From the NCBI RefSeq assembly GCF_017742235.1, contig NZ_JAGHKQ010000003.1, positions 124,001 through 188,000 on the forward strand: a stretch of DNA of 64,000 nt, written 5' to 3'. Source of the DNA: Bacillus sp. 165. GTDB taxonomy: Bacteria > Bacillota > Bacilli > Bacillales > Bacillaceae_G. The notes beneath the pieces were generated by a model. It made no database searches. It saw only the letters and a list, made by a program, of their open reading frames with translations, and was not told the DNA's origin. The translations under genes were made by a program, and so were the position numbers. Of this stretch, positions 18,194 to 26,463 are shown piece after piece (the stretch's first letter is position 1; each line of letters opens with the position of its first letter).

Positions 18194-19156
18194 ATGTGGT
18201 ATTTTTTAAAGCGAGAAAAAGGTTTTGTACTTGGAGTTTCCTATTTTCTTTTTCTTATCATAGCAAGTATAGGGAATACACTGTTTAATAACAGTTAAAT
18301 CTGCAAAGTATCTATTTTATTTGATAATAATCATGAATTGGTAGGAATCGCTCCTTTTCCACCTTCTCTTCAATTTTTGCTTGGAACAGATGCAAAAGGG
18401 TTTGATTTGCTTCATGTGATTATTGAAGGAGCAAAATGGACGATAGGAGCGGCCATTTGTATTGCTGCGCTTCGTGTAATATGCGGTATTGTATTGGGGG
18501 TAGTTTTGAGCCTGTATACGAAAAAACTTATGAAAAAGGCAGAGGCATTATTCGACAGTTTTACAATTATTCCTCTGGCTGTTTTTGCATACTTTATATT
18601 ACATACAGTTCTTGTGTTTGATAACGGATTACCATTATATCCATTGTACCAGCGTGCATTATTTCAAATTGCAGTACTTGCCTTGCTGGCGGTGCCGACA
18701 GTTACATTTTACATGGCCAAAGAAATTCAAAAGCTAGGAGCGGAAGAGTTTATTGACTTTGCGATTATTTTAGGAGGCTCTAAATTTCATATTTGGAAAA
18801 CGCACCTATTTCCGCATTTGCTTCCTATTTTTTTGCTTGTATTTGTACAGCAATTTGTACAAGTGCTGATTTTGTTGATGCATTTAGGGGTTTTAGGTTT
18901 ATTTTTTGGAGACGAATTTGATTCCGTTTCTCATGAATGGTCAGGAATGATAGGTATGAATTTTCGTTCCTTATTCGTACATCCATGGATACCTTTAGTA
19001 CCGATAGCCTTCTTTACACTAAGTATTATCGCTGCTAGTGTCATAGTAAAGGGGAGTGAACGCTCGTACTATGCTGCGAAAACACAATCTTTTGCAGTGG
19101 TGAAAAGTTACACCCATAAAAAACATATTCAGGTGAAGGAAGAATCCTTCATCTAG
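18194..19156 (+). pseudogene. ABC transporter permease (OppC-like) with nonsense codon
   Basis: The natural start is ATG 18194, right after the first permease and its GGAAGGAG. The frame begins MWYFLKREKGFVLGVSYF and meets TAA at 18296-18298 (codon 35), then stays open in the same frame to 19156. The downstream part has the OppC pattern: LGTDAKGFDLL, several membrane segments, and the EAA loop (FAIILGGSKFHIWKTHLFPHL, residue order only). A CAA-to-TAA change would explain the stop. A shorter product from TTG 18338 is possible but would lack the first membrane segment. It is paired with the frameshifted gene upstream. Confidence 0.85.
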
Positions 19157-19169
19157 GGGAGAGGAAAAG

Positions 19170-20084
19170 ATGATTAAACCAGTTCGTTTGCAGCAAGGCA
19201 ATACGGTTATGATACTTGCGCCAGCCAGTCCTCCAAAAGTCGAACAAGTAGAAAAAATGAAACGTAAATTAGAAGATATGGGATTGCATGTGAAAATGGG
19301 GAAATCTGTTTATGAAAAGCATGCTTACCTTTCAGGTAGTGATTCCATACGTCTCCATGATTTTCATGAAGCATTTGCAGATAAGAACGTACAAGGCATT
19401 TTTTGTGCACGCGGAGGGTACGGAAGCGGCCGACTATTAGATTCCATCGATTTTCAGCTAATAAAGGATAACCCGAAAATCTTCTGGGGCTACAGCGATA
19501 TAACAGCCCTTCATATTGCGATGCAAAAGCATGCGAATTTAGTTACATTTCATGGACCGATGATGGAAGAATGCGGAGCGGATACAATCAAACAAGAAAC
19601 AATCGCATCTATAGCCCAGCTATTTGAGCCAAGAGAGCAAATATTTCAGGCAGCAGATACCTGTTATCCATCATTTTCAAACAGAGTGAAGGGTGAAATG
19701 GTCGGCGGGAATCTTACTGTTTTAACAAGCACGCTTGGAACGCCTTATGAAATTGATGTAAAAGGGAAGATCCTATTTATTGAAGATATTGGAGAAGAGC
19801 CGTATCGCATTGACCGAATGCTTAATCAATTACGGTTAGCTGGAAAGTTTGAAGAATGCAAAGGTGTGATTCTTGGAGATTTCAATGATTGCGGACCAAA
19901 AAAACGTACGGATTCATTGACGATACAAGAGGTTGTGTATGATCATATTGTTCCATATCAAGTTCCGATTTTAAGCGGATTTTTAATAGGGCATTGCAAA
20001 CCGAATTATGGTGTACCATTCGGAGTTCTCGTTATGATGAACGGTGCAGACCGTACATTAATTTTCGAAGCAGGAGTCAGATAG
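19170..20084 (+). CDS. LD-carboxypeptidase, S66 peptidase family
   Basis: Members cleave the L,D bond of tetrapeptides in peptidoglycan recycling (LdcA) or hydrolyse microcin C (MccF). The 304-residue protein has the Arg-Gly motif CARGGYGSGRLL (~78-89), the nucleophile Ser in GYSDITALH, FIEDIGEEPYRIDRML with the catalytic Glu, and the His in IGHCKPNYGVPFG. It has no signal peptide, so it is cytoplasmic. It starts 13 bases after the permease remnant and was probably in that operon, which suggests the lost transporter imported peptides, perhaps murein peptides. GGGGAGAGG is the ribosome binding site. Confidence 0.93.
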   Translation: MIKPVRLQQGNTVMILAPASPPKVEQVEKMKRKLEDMGLHVKMGKSVYEKHAYLSGSDSIRLHDFHEAFADKNVQGIFCARGGYGSGRLLDSIDFQLIKDNPKIFWGYSDITALHIAMQKHANLVTFHGPMMEECGADTIKQETIASIAQLFEPREQIFQAADTCYPSFSNRVKGEMVGGNLTVLTSTLGTPYEIDVKGKILFIEDIGEEPYRIDRMLNQLRLAGKFEECKGVILGDFNDCGPKKRTDSLTIQEVVYDHIVPYQVPILSGFLIGHCKPNYGVPFGVLVMMNGADRTLIFEAGVR

Positions 20085-20266
20085 AGAGATAAGAACACTG
20101 CACAGCTAAAAAACAAGATGGAAGTATTCTTATTGTAATGAAATGACTTTGGTGACAGCCGCTTTAAACATAGAAAGAGTGCTTGCAGAGTAACCAAGAG
20201 AATAAAGTTGCTGCATTGCTCCATAATAAAACCGATTGTCTTAATTGTAAGATTGGAGGTTAATAT

Positions 20267-20785
20267 ATGGGGTATTCTTTTGTTCCAAGCAGCAATGTAA
20301 GGGCTAAAGCACTTCAAATGTTGAATGATCGCGGAGTATATATTGAAGATATTGCAAAGCTGACGTATTTTTTACAAGAACAGTACATTCCTGAATTAAA
20401 GCTGGAAGATTGCATTGAAAGTGTGGAGCAGGTGCTAGAAAAAAGAGAGGTACAAAACGCAATACTAACAGGAATTGAGTTAGATATGCTTGCAGAAAAA
20501 GAAATGCTATCGCAGCCATTGCAGCAAATGCTGCAAATGGATGAGAGCTTATATGGAATTGATGAGATTCTTGCGCTATCTATCCTCAATTTATATGGGA
20601 GTATCAGCTTTACTAGTTATGGTCATATTGATAAATTAAAAGAAGGTATTCTAGCTGAGCTAAATGAAAAGTCTGATGGAAAGGTGAATGCATTTTTAGA
20701 TGATTTGGTTGGAGCCATTGCAGCTGCTGCAACAAGCCGTATGGCACATCGATATCGTGCTGAGCTGGAGGGGGAAGCTGAATAG
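20267..20785 (+). CDS. Phosphatidylglycerophosphatase A-like protein (YutG type)
   Basis: The 172-residue protein resembles Bacillus YutG, a PgpA-family member: the N-terminal GV.IEDIAKLTYFLQ, the block KREVQNAILTGIELDMLAE, YGIDEILALSILNLYGSI and FLDDLVGAIAAAATSR. The PgpA family removes phosphate from phosphatidylglycerolphosphate in phospholipid synthesis. The strongly conserved Asp/Glu-containing helices are present. It has its own ribosome binding site (TTGGAGGTT) and terminator. Confidence 0.85.
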   Translation: MGYSFVPSSNVRAKALQMLNDRGVYIEDIAKLTYFLQEQYIPELKLEDCIESVEQVLEKREVQNAILTGIELDMLAEKEMLSQPLQQMLQMDESLYGIDEILALSILNLYGSISFTSYGHIDKLKEGILAELNEKSDGKVNAFLDDLVGAIAAAATSRMAHRYRAELEGEAE

Positions 20786-20790
20786 AATGT

Positions 20791-20819
20791 AAAAAACTTG
20801 GTATAGCGCCAAGTTTTTT
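20791..20819 (+). terminator. Intrinsic terminator
   Basis: 11-bp perfect arms with a 7-base loop and a run of seven T, after the pgpA-like gene. Confidence 0.88.
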
Positions 20820-20897
20820 TATTTACATACATTATACAGGAAATTGCTTCTGTAAAAGCAAATATAAATAATGAACGCACGAAAAGGAGGAAACCAA

Positions 20898-21791
20898 ATG
20901 AATCAGGTGTCGCTTAAGAGTGTAACATTGTCTAATGGAGAAACATTAGCATATCGTGAAGCAGGAGAAGGGACAAATATTTTATTGCTGGTGCACGGAA
21001 ATATGACTTCATCAAAGCATTGGGATGTGTTGATTGATAAACTGGAGAAAGACTATAAAATTTATGCGGTTGACTTACGCGGCTTTGGTGAATCTACATA
21101 TTACAATGAAATTACCTCATTAAAAGATTTTTCAGAGGATTTGTTACTGTTTGCGGATGCATTGGGATTATGTAAGTTTTCTATTGCCGGTTGGTCTACA
21201 GGCGGAGGAATTTCCATGCAGTTTGCAGCAGATTATCCTGACTATGTACAAAATTTGATTTTAATAGAGTCGGTCGGAGTAAAGGGCTATCCTATGTTTA
21301 AAAAAGATGAAATGGGGCAGCCGATTCCAGGTCAATTCCTTACCACGAAAGAAGAGATTGCGGCAGATCCTGTTCAAGTCTTTCCTGTTTTGCAGGCTCT
21401 GAAAAATCGAGACCGAAATTTTTATCGAGCCCTTTGGAACTTGGTTATTTATACACATAAACAACCAGAACATCAAAAATATGAAGAGTATATTGATGAT
21501 ATGCTAACACAGAGAAATTTGGTAGATGTTGATTATGCACTTGTCCATTTTAATATAACAGATGAATATAATGGCGTAACACAAGGAAACGGGAGTGTAA
21601 CAAAAATCCAATCGCCGACTCTTATCCTGCAGGGTGATCGAGATTATGTTGTTCCTCAAAAGATGGGGGAAGAAATTGCAAACTATATCCCACATGCAAA
21701 GCTTGTGATACTAGAAAACACGGGGCATTCCCCATTAGTCGATTGCTTAGATGAATTGACGGATCAGATGCGGAACTTTATAGGGAAATAA
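20898..21791 (+). CDS. Alpha/beta hydrolase
   Basis: The 297-residue protein has the complete alpha/beta-hydrolase pattern: HGNMTSSKHW oxyanion region (~34-43), the nucleophile elbow GWSTGG (G-x-S-x-G), the acid in GDRDYVVP, and the His in NTGHSPLVD. The cap region between residues ~135 and 215 is Asp/Gln-rich. It has no signal peptide. The substrate is unknown. ATG 20898 is chosen because AAAGGAGG is 8 bases before it; the in-frame ATG 27 bases upstream lacks one. Confidence 0.92.
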   Translation: MNQVSLKSVTLSNGETLAYREAGEGTNILLLVHGNMTSSKHWDVLIDKLEKDYKIYAVDLRGFGESTYYNEITSLKDFSEDLLLFADALGLCKFSIAGWSTGGGISMQFAADYPDYVQNLILIESVGVKGYPMFKKDEMGQPIPGQFLTTKEEIAADPVQVFPVLQALKNRDRNFYRALWNLVIYTHKQPEHQKYEEYIDDMLTQRNLVDVDYALVHFNITDEYNGVTQGNGSVTKIQSPTLILQGDRDYVVPQKMGEEIANYIPHAKLVILENTGHSPLVDCLDELTDQMRNFIGK

Positions 21792-21820
21792 AAAAGACGA
21801 CTTGGCAAGTCGTCTTTTTT
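21790..21820. terminator. Terminator between convergent genes
   Basis: 14-bp perfect arms with a GGC loop and a T-run, overlapping the hydrolase stop and abutting the stop of the minus-strand small gene. Confidence 0.9.
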
Positions 21821-21996
21821 TAATCATATTTATGTTTACCTTCTGTAATTCGAATATATTCAATATCCATTAAATCCCTTAGTAAAGCTCCTCGACTTAA
21901 TTCGATGTGATGCTTTTCTTTGAAGTGAGATCGTATGCAGTCGAGCATTTCAATCTCTTGTTCATTTAAATCTAAGCTTACTCGTTCTGTATGCAT
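21820..21996 (-). CDS. Small ribbon-helix-helix-like protein
   Basis: This is a 58-residue frame with GAGGGATAG 5 bases before its ATG. The N-terminus MHTERVSLDLNEQEIEMLD, an alternating-hydrophobic strand then a helix, and SRGALLRDLMDIEYI look like the beta-alpha-alpha plan of ribbon-helix-helix DNA-binding proteins. Such proteins act as dimers, often as autoregulators. No toxin gene is adjacent, so an antitoxin role is not supported. The neighbours are a convergent hydrolase gene and a divergent MFS gene, which it might regulate. The assignment is by pattern only. Confidence 0.7.
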   Translation of the reverse strand: MHTERVSLDLNEQEIEMLDCIRSHFKEKHHIELSRGALLRDLMDIEYIRITEGKHKYD

Positions 21997-22154
21997 AGCT
22001 ATCCCTCATTTCTGTTTGTTATTTTTAGGTTCTCTAAATTGCATGCTTTTATTCCAAGAGAACATTCTCTTTTGTATTAGTTTTTCTTCCCCTTTATAAA
22101 AATTTGTATTACAGTGGATAGGGAATGTATTTACAACTAGGAGTGAAGGCGCTC

Positions 22155-23342
22155 ATGGATAAAAAATCATATAATTTTTGGATTATGATAAGTGTAGTTG
22201 CAATTTCTGGATTATCGCAAGGGATGCTATTGCCGGCAATTGCCATGATTTTCGAAAAAGAAGGGGTTAGCTCAAGTATCAACGGCCTGCATGCCACTGC
22301 CATGTATATAGGGATCCTCGTAATTTCTCCTTTTTTAGAAAAACCGATGCATCGATTTGGACTGAAGCCAATTATTGTGTGTGGAGGGTTAATGGTAGTA
22401 GCATCGTTAGTGTTATTTACGCAAACCTTTTCATTTTGGATTTGGTTTGTATTACGTTTTTTAATCGGCGTAGGGGATCATATGCTTCATGTTGGTACAC
22501 AAACATGGATTACGAGTACTTCGGATAATGAGCGTCTCGGTCGCAATGTATCTATTTACGGGGCTTTTTTTGGCGCGGGCTTTGCATTAGGTCCATACCT
22601 AGCTAGTACAGTGCAATATGGGCAATCAATGCCATTTATCATATCTTCTTTTCTTTGCTTTGCGGGCTGGCTGTTATTGCTACCGACGAAAAATACGTTT
22701 CCGCAGCAGGCCACGAAAAAACAGGAAAAGGAAAATATGGTATCGAGATACAAAAAGGTGCTGCGAATCGGTTGGATAGCTTTGCTGGCTCCGTTTGTAT
22801 ACGGCTTGTTAGAAGCGATGCTTCACAGCAACTTTCCTGTATATGCAATGAGACAAGGGTTTACCATTCAACAAATATCTTTTATCGTCCCTGCTTTTGC
22901 AATTGGGGGGATTATTACTCAAGTTCCATTAGGGGCGCTTAGTGATCGATACGGCAGAGGGAAACTGCTGACAACGATATTTTTATGCAGCGCATGTGTA
23001 TATATCGTTGGAGCATTCCTGGATGGATATTACTGGTCACTATTGGCTGTAATGTTAGTGTCTGGTATGGTTGTAGGTTCTTGTTTTTCCTTAGGATTAG
23101 GATATATGACGGATTTGGTTCCGAAATATTTATTACCTGCCGGAAATATATTATGCGGAATTGCCTTTAGTTTAGGAAGTATTGTTGGCCCAATCATTGG
23201 TGGTATTTTTATTCAAACTATAAAAGGCATTAGTTTTTTTGCTATTATAAGTATTCTGTTGTTTTTTGTATATGGCATTTACGTGGTGTATGCAAAGAAA
23301 TATGAACAGGTGTTCACCGAAGCGAAAGCTGAAAATATGTAA
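22155..23342 (+). CDS. MFS transporter
   Basis: This is a 395-residue membrane protein with about 12 transmembrane helices. The central-loop motif GALSDRYGRGKLL at ~258-270 is the typical major-facilitator loop 2-3/8-9 signature, and the N-terminal half has GVGDHMLHVGTQTWI. It is probably a drug or metabolite efflux pump; the substrate is unknown. ATG 22155 is chosen over ATG 22125 because TAGGAG is about 10 bases upstream. It faces an ArsR regulator gene, whose dyad lies on the far side, so control of this gene by that regulator is not shown. Confidence 0.92.
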   Translation: MDKKSYNFWIMISVVAISGLSQGMLLPAIAMIFEKEGVSSSINGLHATAMYIGILVISPFLEKPMHRFGLKPIIVCGGLMVVASLVLFTQTFSFWIWFVLRFLIGVGDHMLHVGTQTWITSTSDNERLGRNVSIYGAFFGAGFALGPYLASTVQYGQSMPFIISSFLCFAGWLLLLPTKNTFPQQATKKQEKENMVSRYKKVLRIGWIALLAPFVYGLLEAMLHSNFPVYAMRQGFTIQQISFIVPAFAIGGIITQVPLGALSDRYGRGKLLTTIFLCSACVYIVGAFLDGYYWSLLAVMLVSGMVVGSCFSLGLGYMTDLVPKYLLPAGNILCGIAFSLGSIVGPIIGGIFIQTIKGISFFAIISILLFFVYGIYVVYAKKYEQVFTEAKAENM

Positions 23343-23366
23343 AAGCCAGTCATGCGACTGGCTTTT
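23341..23366. terminator. Bidirectional terminator
   Basis: 11-bp perfect arms with loop ATGC and A/T tails on both sides, between the convergent MFS and ArsR genes. Confidence 0.9.
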
Positions 23367-23367
23367 A

Positions 23368-23949
23368 CTATTCAATTGTAGCCCACATATCCTTTGGATT
23401 TAGCTCATAGTTGCCGTTCTCACGATACATAATTCTGTTCATAATAAATTCACGGCGAATCGTGGCAAAGTCTTCATGAAATTTTTTAATATGTTCATTC
23501 ACTTCGTTTTCCGGATATTTGCGTCCGGTCTCAAACCCTTTAGCAATATGATATAACACAATCAATTTTTTCTTTCGCTGTGCTGGAATCGTCTTTAACC
23601 GACCATCTTTAGTCAGAAAGTTTTCTAAAATAGTCTGTTGGTCTATGGATTTCTTTGTCTTCATATCTGTGTTTTCCTTTCCAATAACGAGATTGACTAA
23701 TGCTTCTGAATAATGTTCAAGTGTGGATTGATGTAAATGAAAATACACTGTATTTTTATCTCTTCGCTCTTTTACAATATTAATTTCTTTTAACTTTGTC
23801 AGGTGATGCGAAATAGTAGGAGGAGTTAAACCTAACATGCCAGCAAGGGCTTGCCCGTGTTTTGGACCGTTTGAAAGTAGCACAAGGATACGAATACGCG
23901 TCGGATCGCCCATTATTTTATGAAATTGAACGAGTTTATCTAGCTGCAA
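23368..23949 (-). CDS. ArsR-family transcriptional regulator with DUF2087 domain
   Basis: The N-terminal winged helix-turn-helix of the ArsR type (residues ~1-85) has MGDPTRIRILVLL and the recognition helix PPTISHHLTKLKE. No metal-binding CxC is visible, so it is not a classic metal sensor. The C-terminal part (~110-190) with FLTKDGRLKTIPAQRKKKL and ENEVNEHIKKFHEDFATIRREFI is DUF2087, seen fused to ArsR domains in bacilli. AGGAGGTG precedes the ATG. A 50-bp perfect palindrome just upstream is a candidate autoregulatory operator. Confidence 0.93.
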   Translation of the reverse strand: MQLDKLVQFHKIMGDPTRIRILVLLSNGPKHGQALAGMLGLTPPTISHHLTKLKEINIVKERRDKNTVYFHLHQSTLEHYSEALVNLVIGKENTDMKTKKSIDQQTILENFLTKDGRLKTIPAQRKKKLIVLYHIAKGFETGRKYPENEVNEHIKKFHEDFATIRREFIMNRIMYRENGNYELNPKDMWATIE

Positions 23950-23961
23950 AATAGCACCTCC

Positions 23962-24011
23962 TTTCAGACATTAGACTATTATCTAATTAGATAATAGTCT
24001 AATGTCTGAAA
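23962..24011. promoter_or_regulatory. 50-bp perfect palindrome upstream of arsR-type gene
   Basis: 23962-23986 and 23987-24011 are exact reverse complements with centre TCTAATTAGA. It lies 13 bases upstream of the regulator start. ArsR dimers bind AT-rich dyads over their own promoters, so this is the likely operator. It could also form a hairpin in the mRNA leader. Confidence 0.75.
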
Positions 24012-24107
24012 ATAAGCAATACAAAAAAACAAGTTGTTTAATTTCACATACCGAATTGAATGATATTTATAAAACAGATGAAACTAGACTAGAATGGAGG
24101 GCAAAGC

Positions 24108-24314
24108 ATGAGTACTCAAAAAAAGAAAAAAAGGTTTGAAGTGCTGCACAATGAGAGCATTGAACAATGCTTAGAACGCATGAAAAAAGAAGGTTATATG
24201 CCTGTTAGAAGGACAGAAGAACCGATTTTTCATGAAGTTGAAAAAGAAGGAAAAACGATTATAGAACCATGCGGCAGAACTATTGTATTTGAAGGAAAGC
24301 TGTTCGATGCATGA
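24108..24314 (+). CDS. NETI motif-containing protein
   Basis: The 68-residue protein has a basic N-terminus (QKKKKRFEV) and the NESIEQCLERMKKEGY block, a variant of the NETI motif, then RRTEEPIF and EPCGRTIVFEGKL. The family is common in bacilli and has no known function. It is soluble and small. GAATGGAGGGC is its ribosome binding site. A strong terminator follows. Confidence 0.9.
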   Translation: MSTQKKKKRFEVLHNESIEQCLERMKKEGYMPVRRTEEPIFHEVEKEGKTIIEPCGRTIVFEGKLFDA

Positions 24315-24347
24315 CAAAGCGGATAGGTGATAAGCCTATCCGCTTTG
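24315..24347 (+). terminator. Intrinsic terminator
   Basis: 13-bp perfect GC-containing arms with a 7-base loop right after the NETI gene. It lies before the convergent pseudogene and could serve both. Confidence 0.85.
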
Positions 24348-24356
24348 TTGAGAGTA

Positions 24357-25466
24357 TTAGAATCGTCCATAGCCTAAGAAATGCTCAGTATTGTAGCTGC
24401 TGTATACACTGCTAATAGCAATTCCTTTACTAGAAGCGTGAATAAATTGACCCTTGCCTAAATAGATTCCGATATGAGAGGGGCCAGATTTATAGGTATT
24501 TTAAAAAAATACAAGATCTACTGGAACAGGATGGCGTACTTGTTGTACTGAATTCCAGTAGCCTTCGGTTGTTTGACGCTCACCGTCTACTCCGTTATGA
24601 CTGTATACCCAATATATGAAACCACTGCAATCAAAGCCGCCATTTGTGGGAGTTGAAGAGCCCCAAATATAGGGTAAGCCTATATATTGTTTAGCATAAT
24701 CGATAAGCTCTTTTTCTGTTTCTGGGGAATACTGCCCGTCTTCTGGAAAACTATTATCTTTAAACAATTCATTATGGGAAGCTTCCGCATCTGTAATAGC
24801 AGTTTGTAATTCCAATGCCTTTTGTTCCAACACTCGTAATCGTTCCTCTTTTTCTGTTCGTTGCAAGGTTAATGATGCTTGCAGCTGTTGCAGCTGTGTT
24901 TGTGCTTCAAGCAAAGAAGTTTTGTTTTCCTGCAAATGTATTTGCTGCTATTTTAATTTGAACTGATCGTGTTTTTGTACCTTTAACATATCATTGTCTG
25001 ATTTAAAAAGAGCAGTCACAGCGTGCATACGTTCTAATAAATTTGTAATACTGGTGGAATGTAATAGTACTTCGGCTACAAGTGTTCGTTTAGGCTGTTC
25101 TTGCATCGCAATAATTCGATTTTTTATAATTTCCTGTCGCTTTTCTATTTTTTCTTCTAAGAGTGCAATGGAGCTTTGTTTGGCAACAATTCCATTTTGA
25201 ATTTCTTGTATGTTTAGTTTCGTTTCCTCTAATTCTTTTTCATTACTAGCAATGGATGCATTTAATTCCTCCATTGCTCTTTGCATATTTTCAATTTCTT
25301 TTTCTAAAGCAGTAAATTGTGATTTTGCATCATGTAGAGTATTTGAAGAAGTAATCGCATCTCGTTCTGCGAAAACAGGTGTAGTCAGCGGTGAGAATAT
25401 CATCATGCCTAAAAGAAAAGAGCCGGTAATAATAGTTGCCGTTCGTATTTGTTTCAATTTCTTCAT
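24357..25466 (-). pseudogene. Secreted NlpC/P60 peptidoglycan hydrolase with two nonsense codons
   Basis: One minus-strand frame of 369 codons runs from ATG 25466 to a stop at 24357. It encodes a signal peptide (KKLKQIR, then a hydrophobic core ending PVFA), a long coiled-coil (~40-250), and a C-terminal NlpC/P60 endopeptidase with the nucleophile in FDCSGF and the His in [10 protein letters not shown]. The frame has TAG at 24948-24950 and TAA at 24501-24503. The first would end the protein inside the coiled coil. The second removes the catalytic His. CwlO-type enzymes open peptidoglycan for growth; this copy cannot be active as written. Confidence 0.9.
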
Positions 25467-25817
25467 GCCTCCGTCTAAAGTATTTCTGTCCTTGTTGTAT
25501 CATAAAACCGAGACGGGATTAAATAGATACACACAATTTGTAAGGACCTTGTAATGAAACTGCAATGAGATATTGACAATTTCTACACATCACAACAATT
25601 ACCTTTACGTTAATTTGGCATCTCGATATAAAAAGGAAAATAAGAATAAAGGATTTGTAGGCATATGAAATAATTCATACTCACAATAAAAATCTACTAA
25701 TCAAAAAACGCGAAACTTGAAGAATAGTTTATCCCTTACACAAGAATGAATCGAATTTTTGTACATATAATGATGATGAAAGTATCTTCACCAATTCTCC
25801 ATCAAGGGGGTAGCATC

Positions 25818-26009
25818 ATGAAATTCTTGTCGTACCTCACATTTGTTTTATTGGTTATTGGAGGATTAAATTGGTTGTTTGTGGCTTTGGATTACAATGT
25901 TGTTGAAGAACTGTTTGGAGAGTCTTCCGGTCTTACTGATACAGTGTATTGGCTTGTTGGGCTTTCCGCGTTGTATCAAATTTATGAGCGTTTTTTCACA
26001 AGTAAATAG
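25818..26009 (+). CDS. DUF378 small membrane protein
   Basis: The 63-residue protein has two transmembrane segments separated by an acidic loop: LSYLTFVLLVIGGLNWLFVA and YWLVGLSALYQIYERFF. GGLNWLFVAL is the DUF378 signature. Function is unknown. ATG 25818 follows AAGGGGGTAG. The in-frame ATG at 25746 has no ribosome binding site and would add a non-family N-terminus. Confidence 0.92.
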   Translation: MKFLSYLTFVLLVIGGLNWLFVALDYNVVEELFGESSGLTDTVYWLVGLSALYQIYERFFTSK

Positions 26010-26035
26010 CCATTATATTTATAATTTCTAACTTT

Positions 26036-26066
26036 AAGTGTTAAGCGCATAGCTTGACACTTTTTT
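26036..26066 (+). terminator. Intrinsic terminator
   Basis: 11-bp arms with one imperfect pair, loop GCATA, and six T, after the DUF378 gene. Confidence 0.8.
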
Positions 26067-26195
26067 ATTATGATAAAAAGGAAACAAGCTGCACTATTCT
26101 TCATGAAAACAAGAGCTAGTGTACAATGAGTAAAAATTTTCAGAAAATTGATTGTAAAATTAGTATAGATGGAGTATAGTAAAAATTAAAATTTG

Positions 26196-26300
26196 GTCTA
26201 TATGTAACTGGCGCAGCATAGAAAATCACGGGGGAGCATATGGGCAATCCGCCGCGCGCTTGGGCAAGCACTTGGTCACTCTTTATCAAGTGCTTTTTGT
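26196..26300 (+). ncRNA. ZTP (pfl) riboswitch with expression-platform terminator
   Basis: The three conserved pieces of the pfl motif occur in order: AACTGGCG (26206-26213), GGGGAGC (26231-26237) and CCGCC...TGGGC (26250-26265). Directly after, AAGCACTTG (26266-26274) and CAAGTGCTT (26287-26295) form a terminator stem with a T-run, overlapping the aptamer end as expected for ligand-controlled antitermination. ZTP/ZMP builds up when 10-formyl-tetrahydrofolate is scarce. Here it precedes serC-serA, which would supply serine for one-carbon units, so binding should turn the operon on. The distance to the serC start is about 165 bases. Confidence 0.9.
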
Positions 26301-26463
26301 CTTATATGAGGGTGTTAAAAATATGTAAGGGAAGGAAGATGTACAAATTATCTGGAAGTATACTACATGTAATTTCTTTAGAAAGACTGTTGACCATTTA
26401 TTATGAAGTGAATTATAATTCGAAAAATCTAAATGTTGAGTAAAATTAGGATGGGGGATTATT

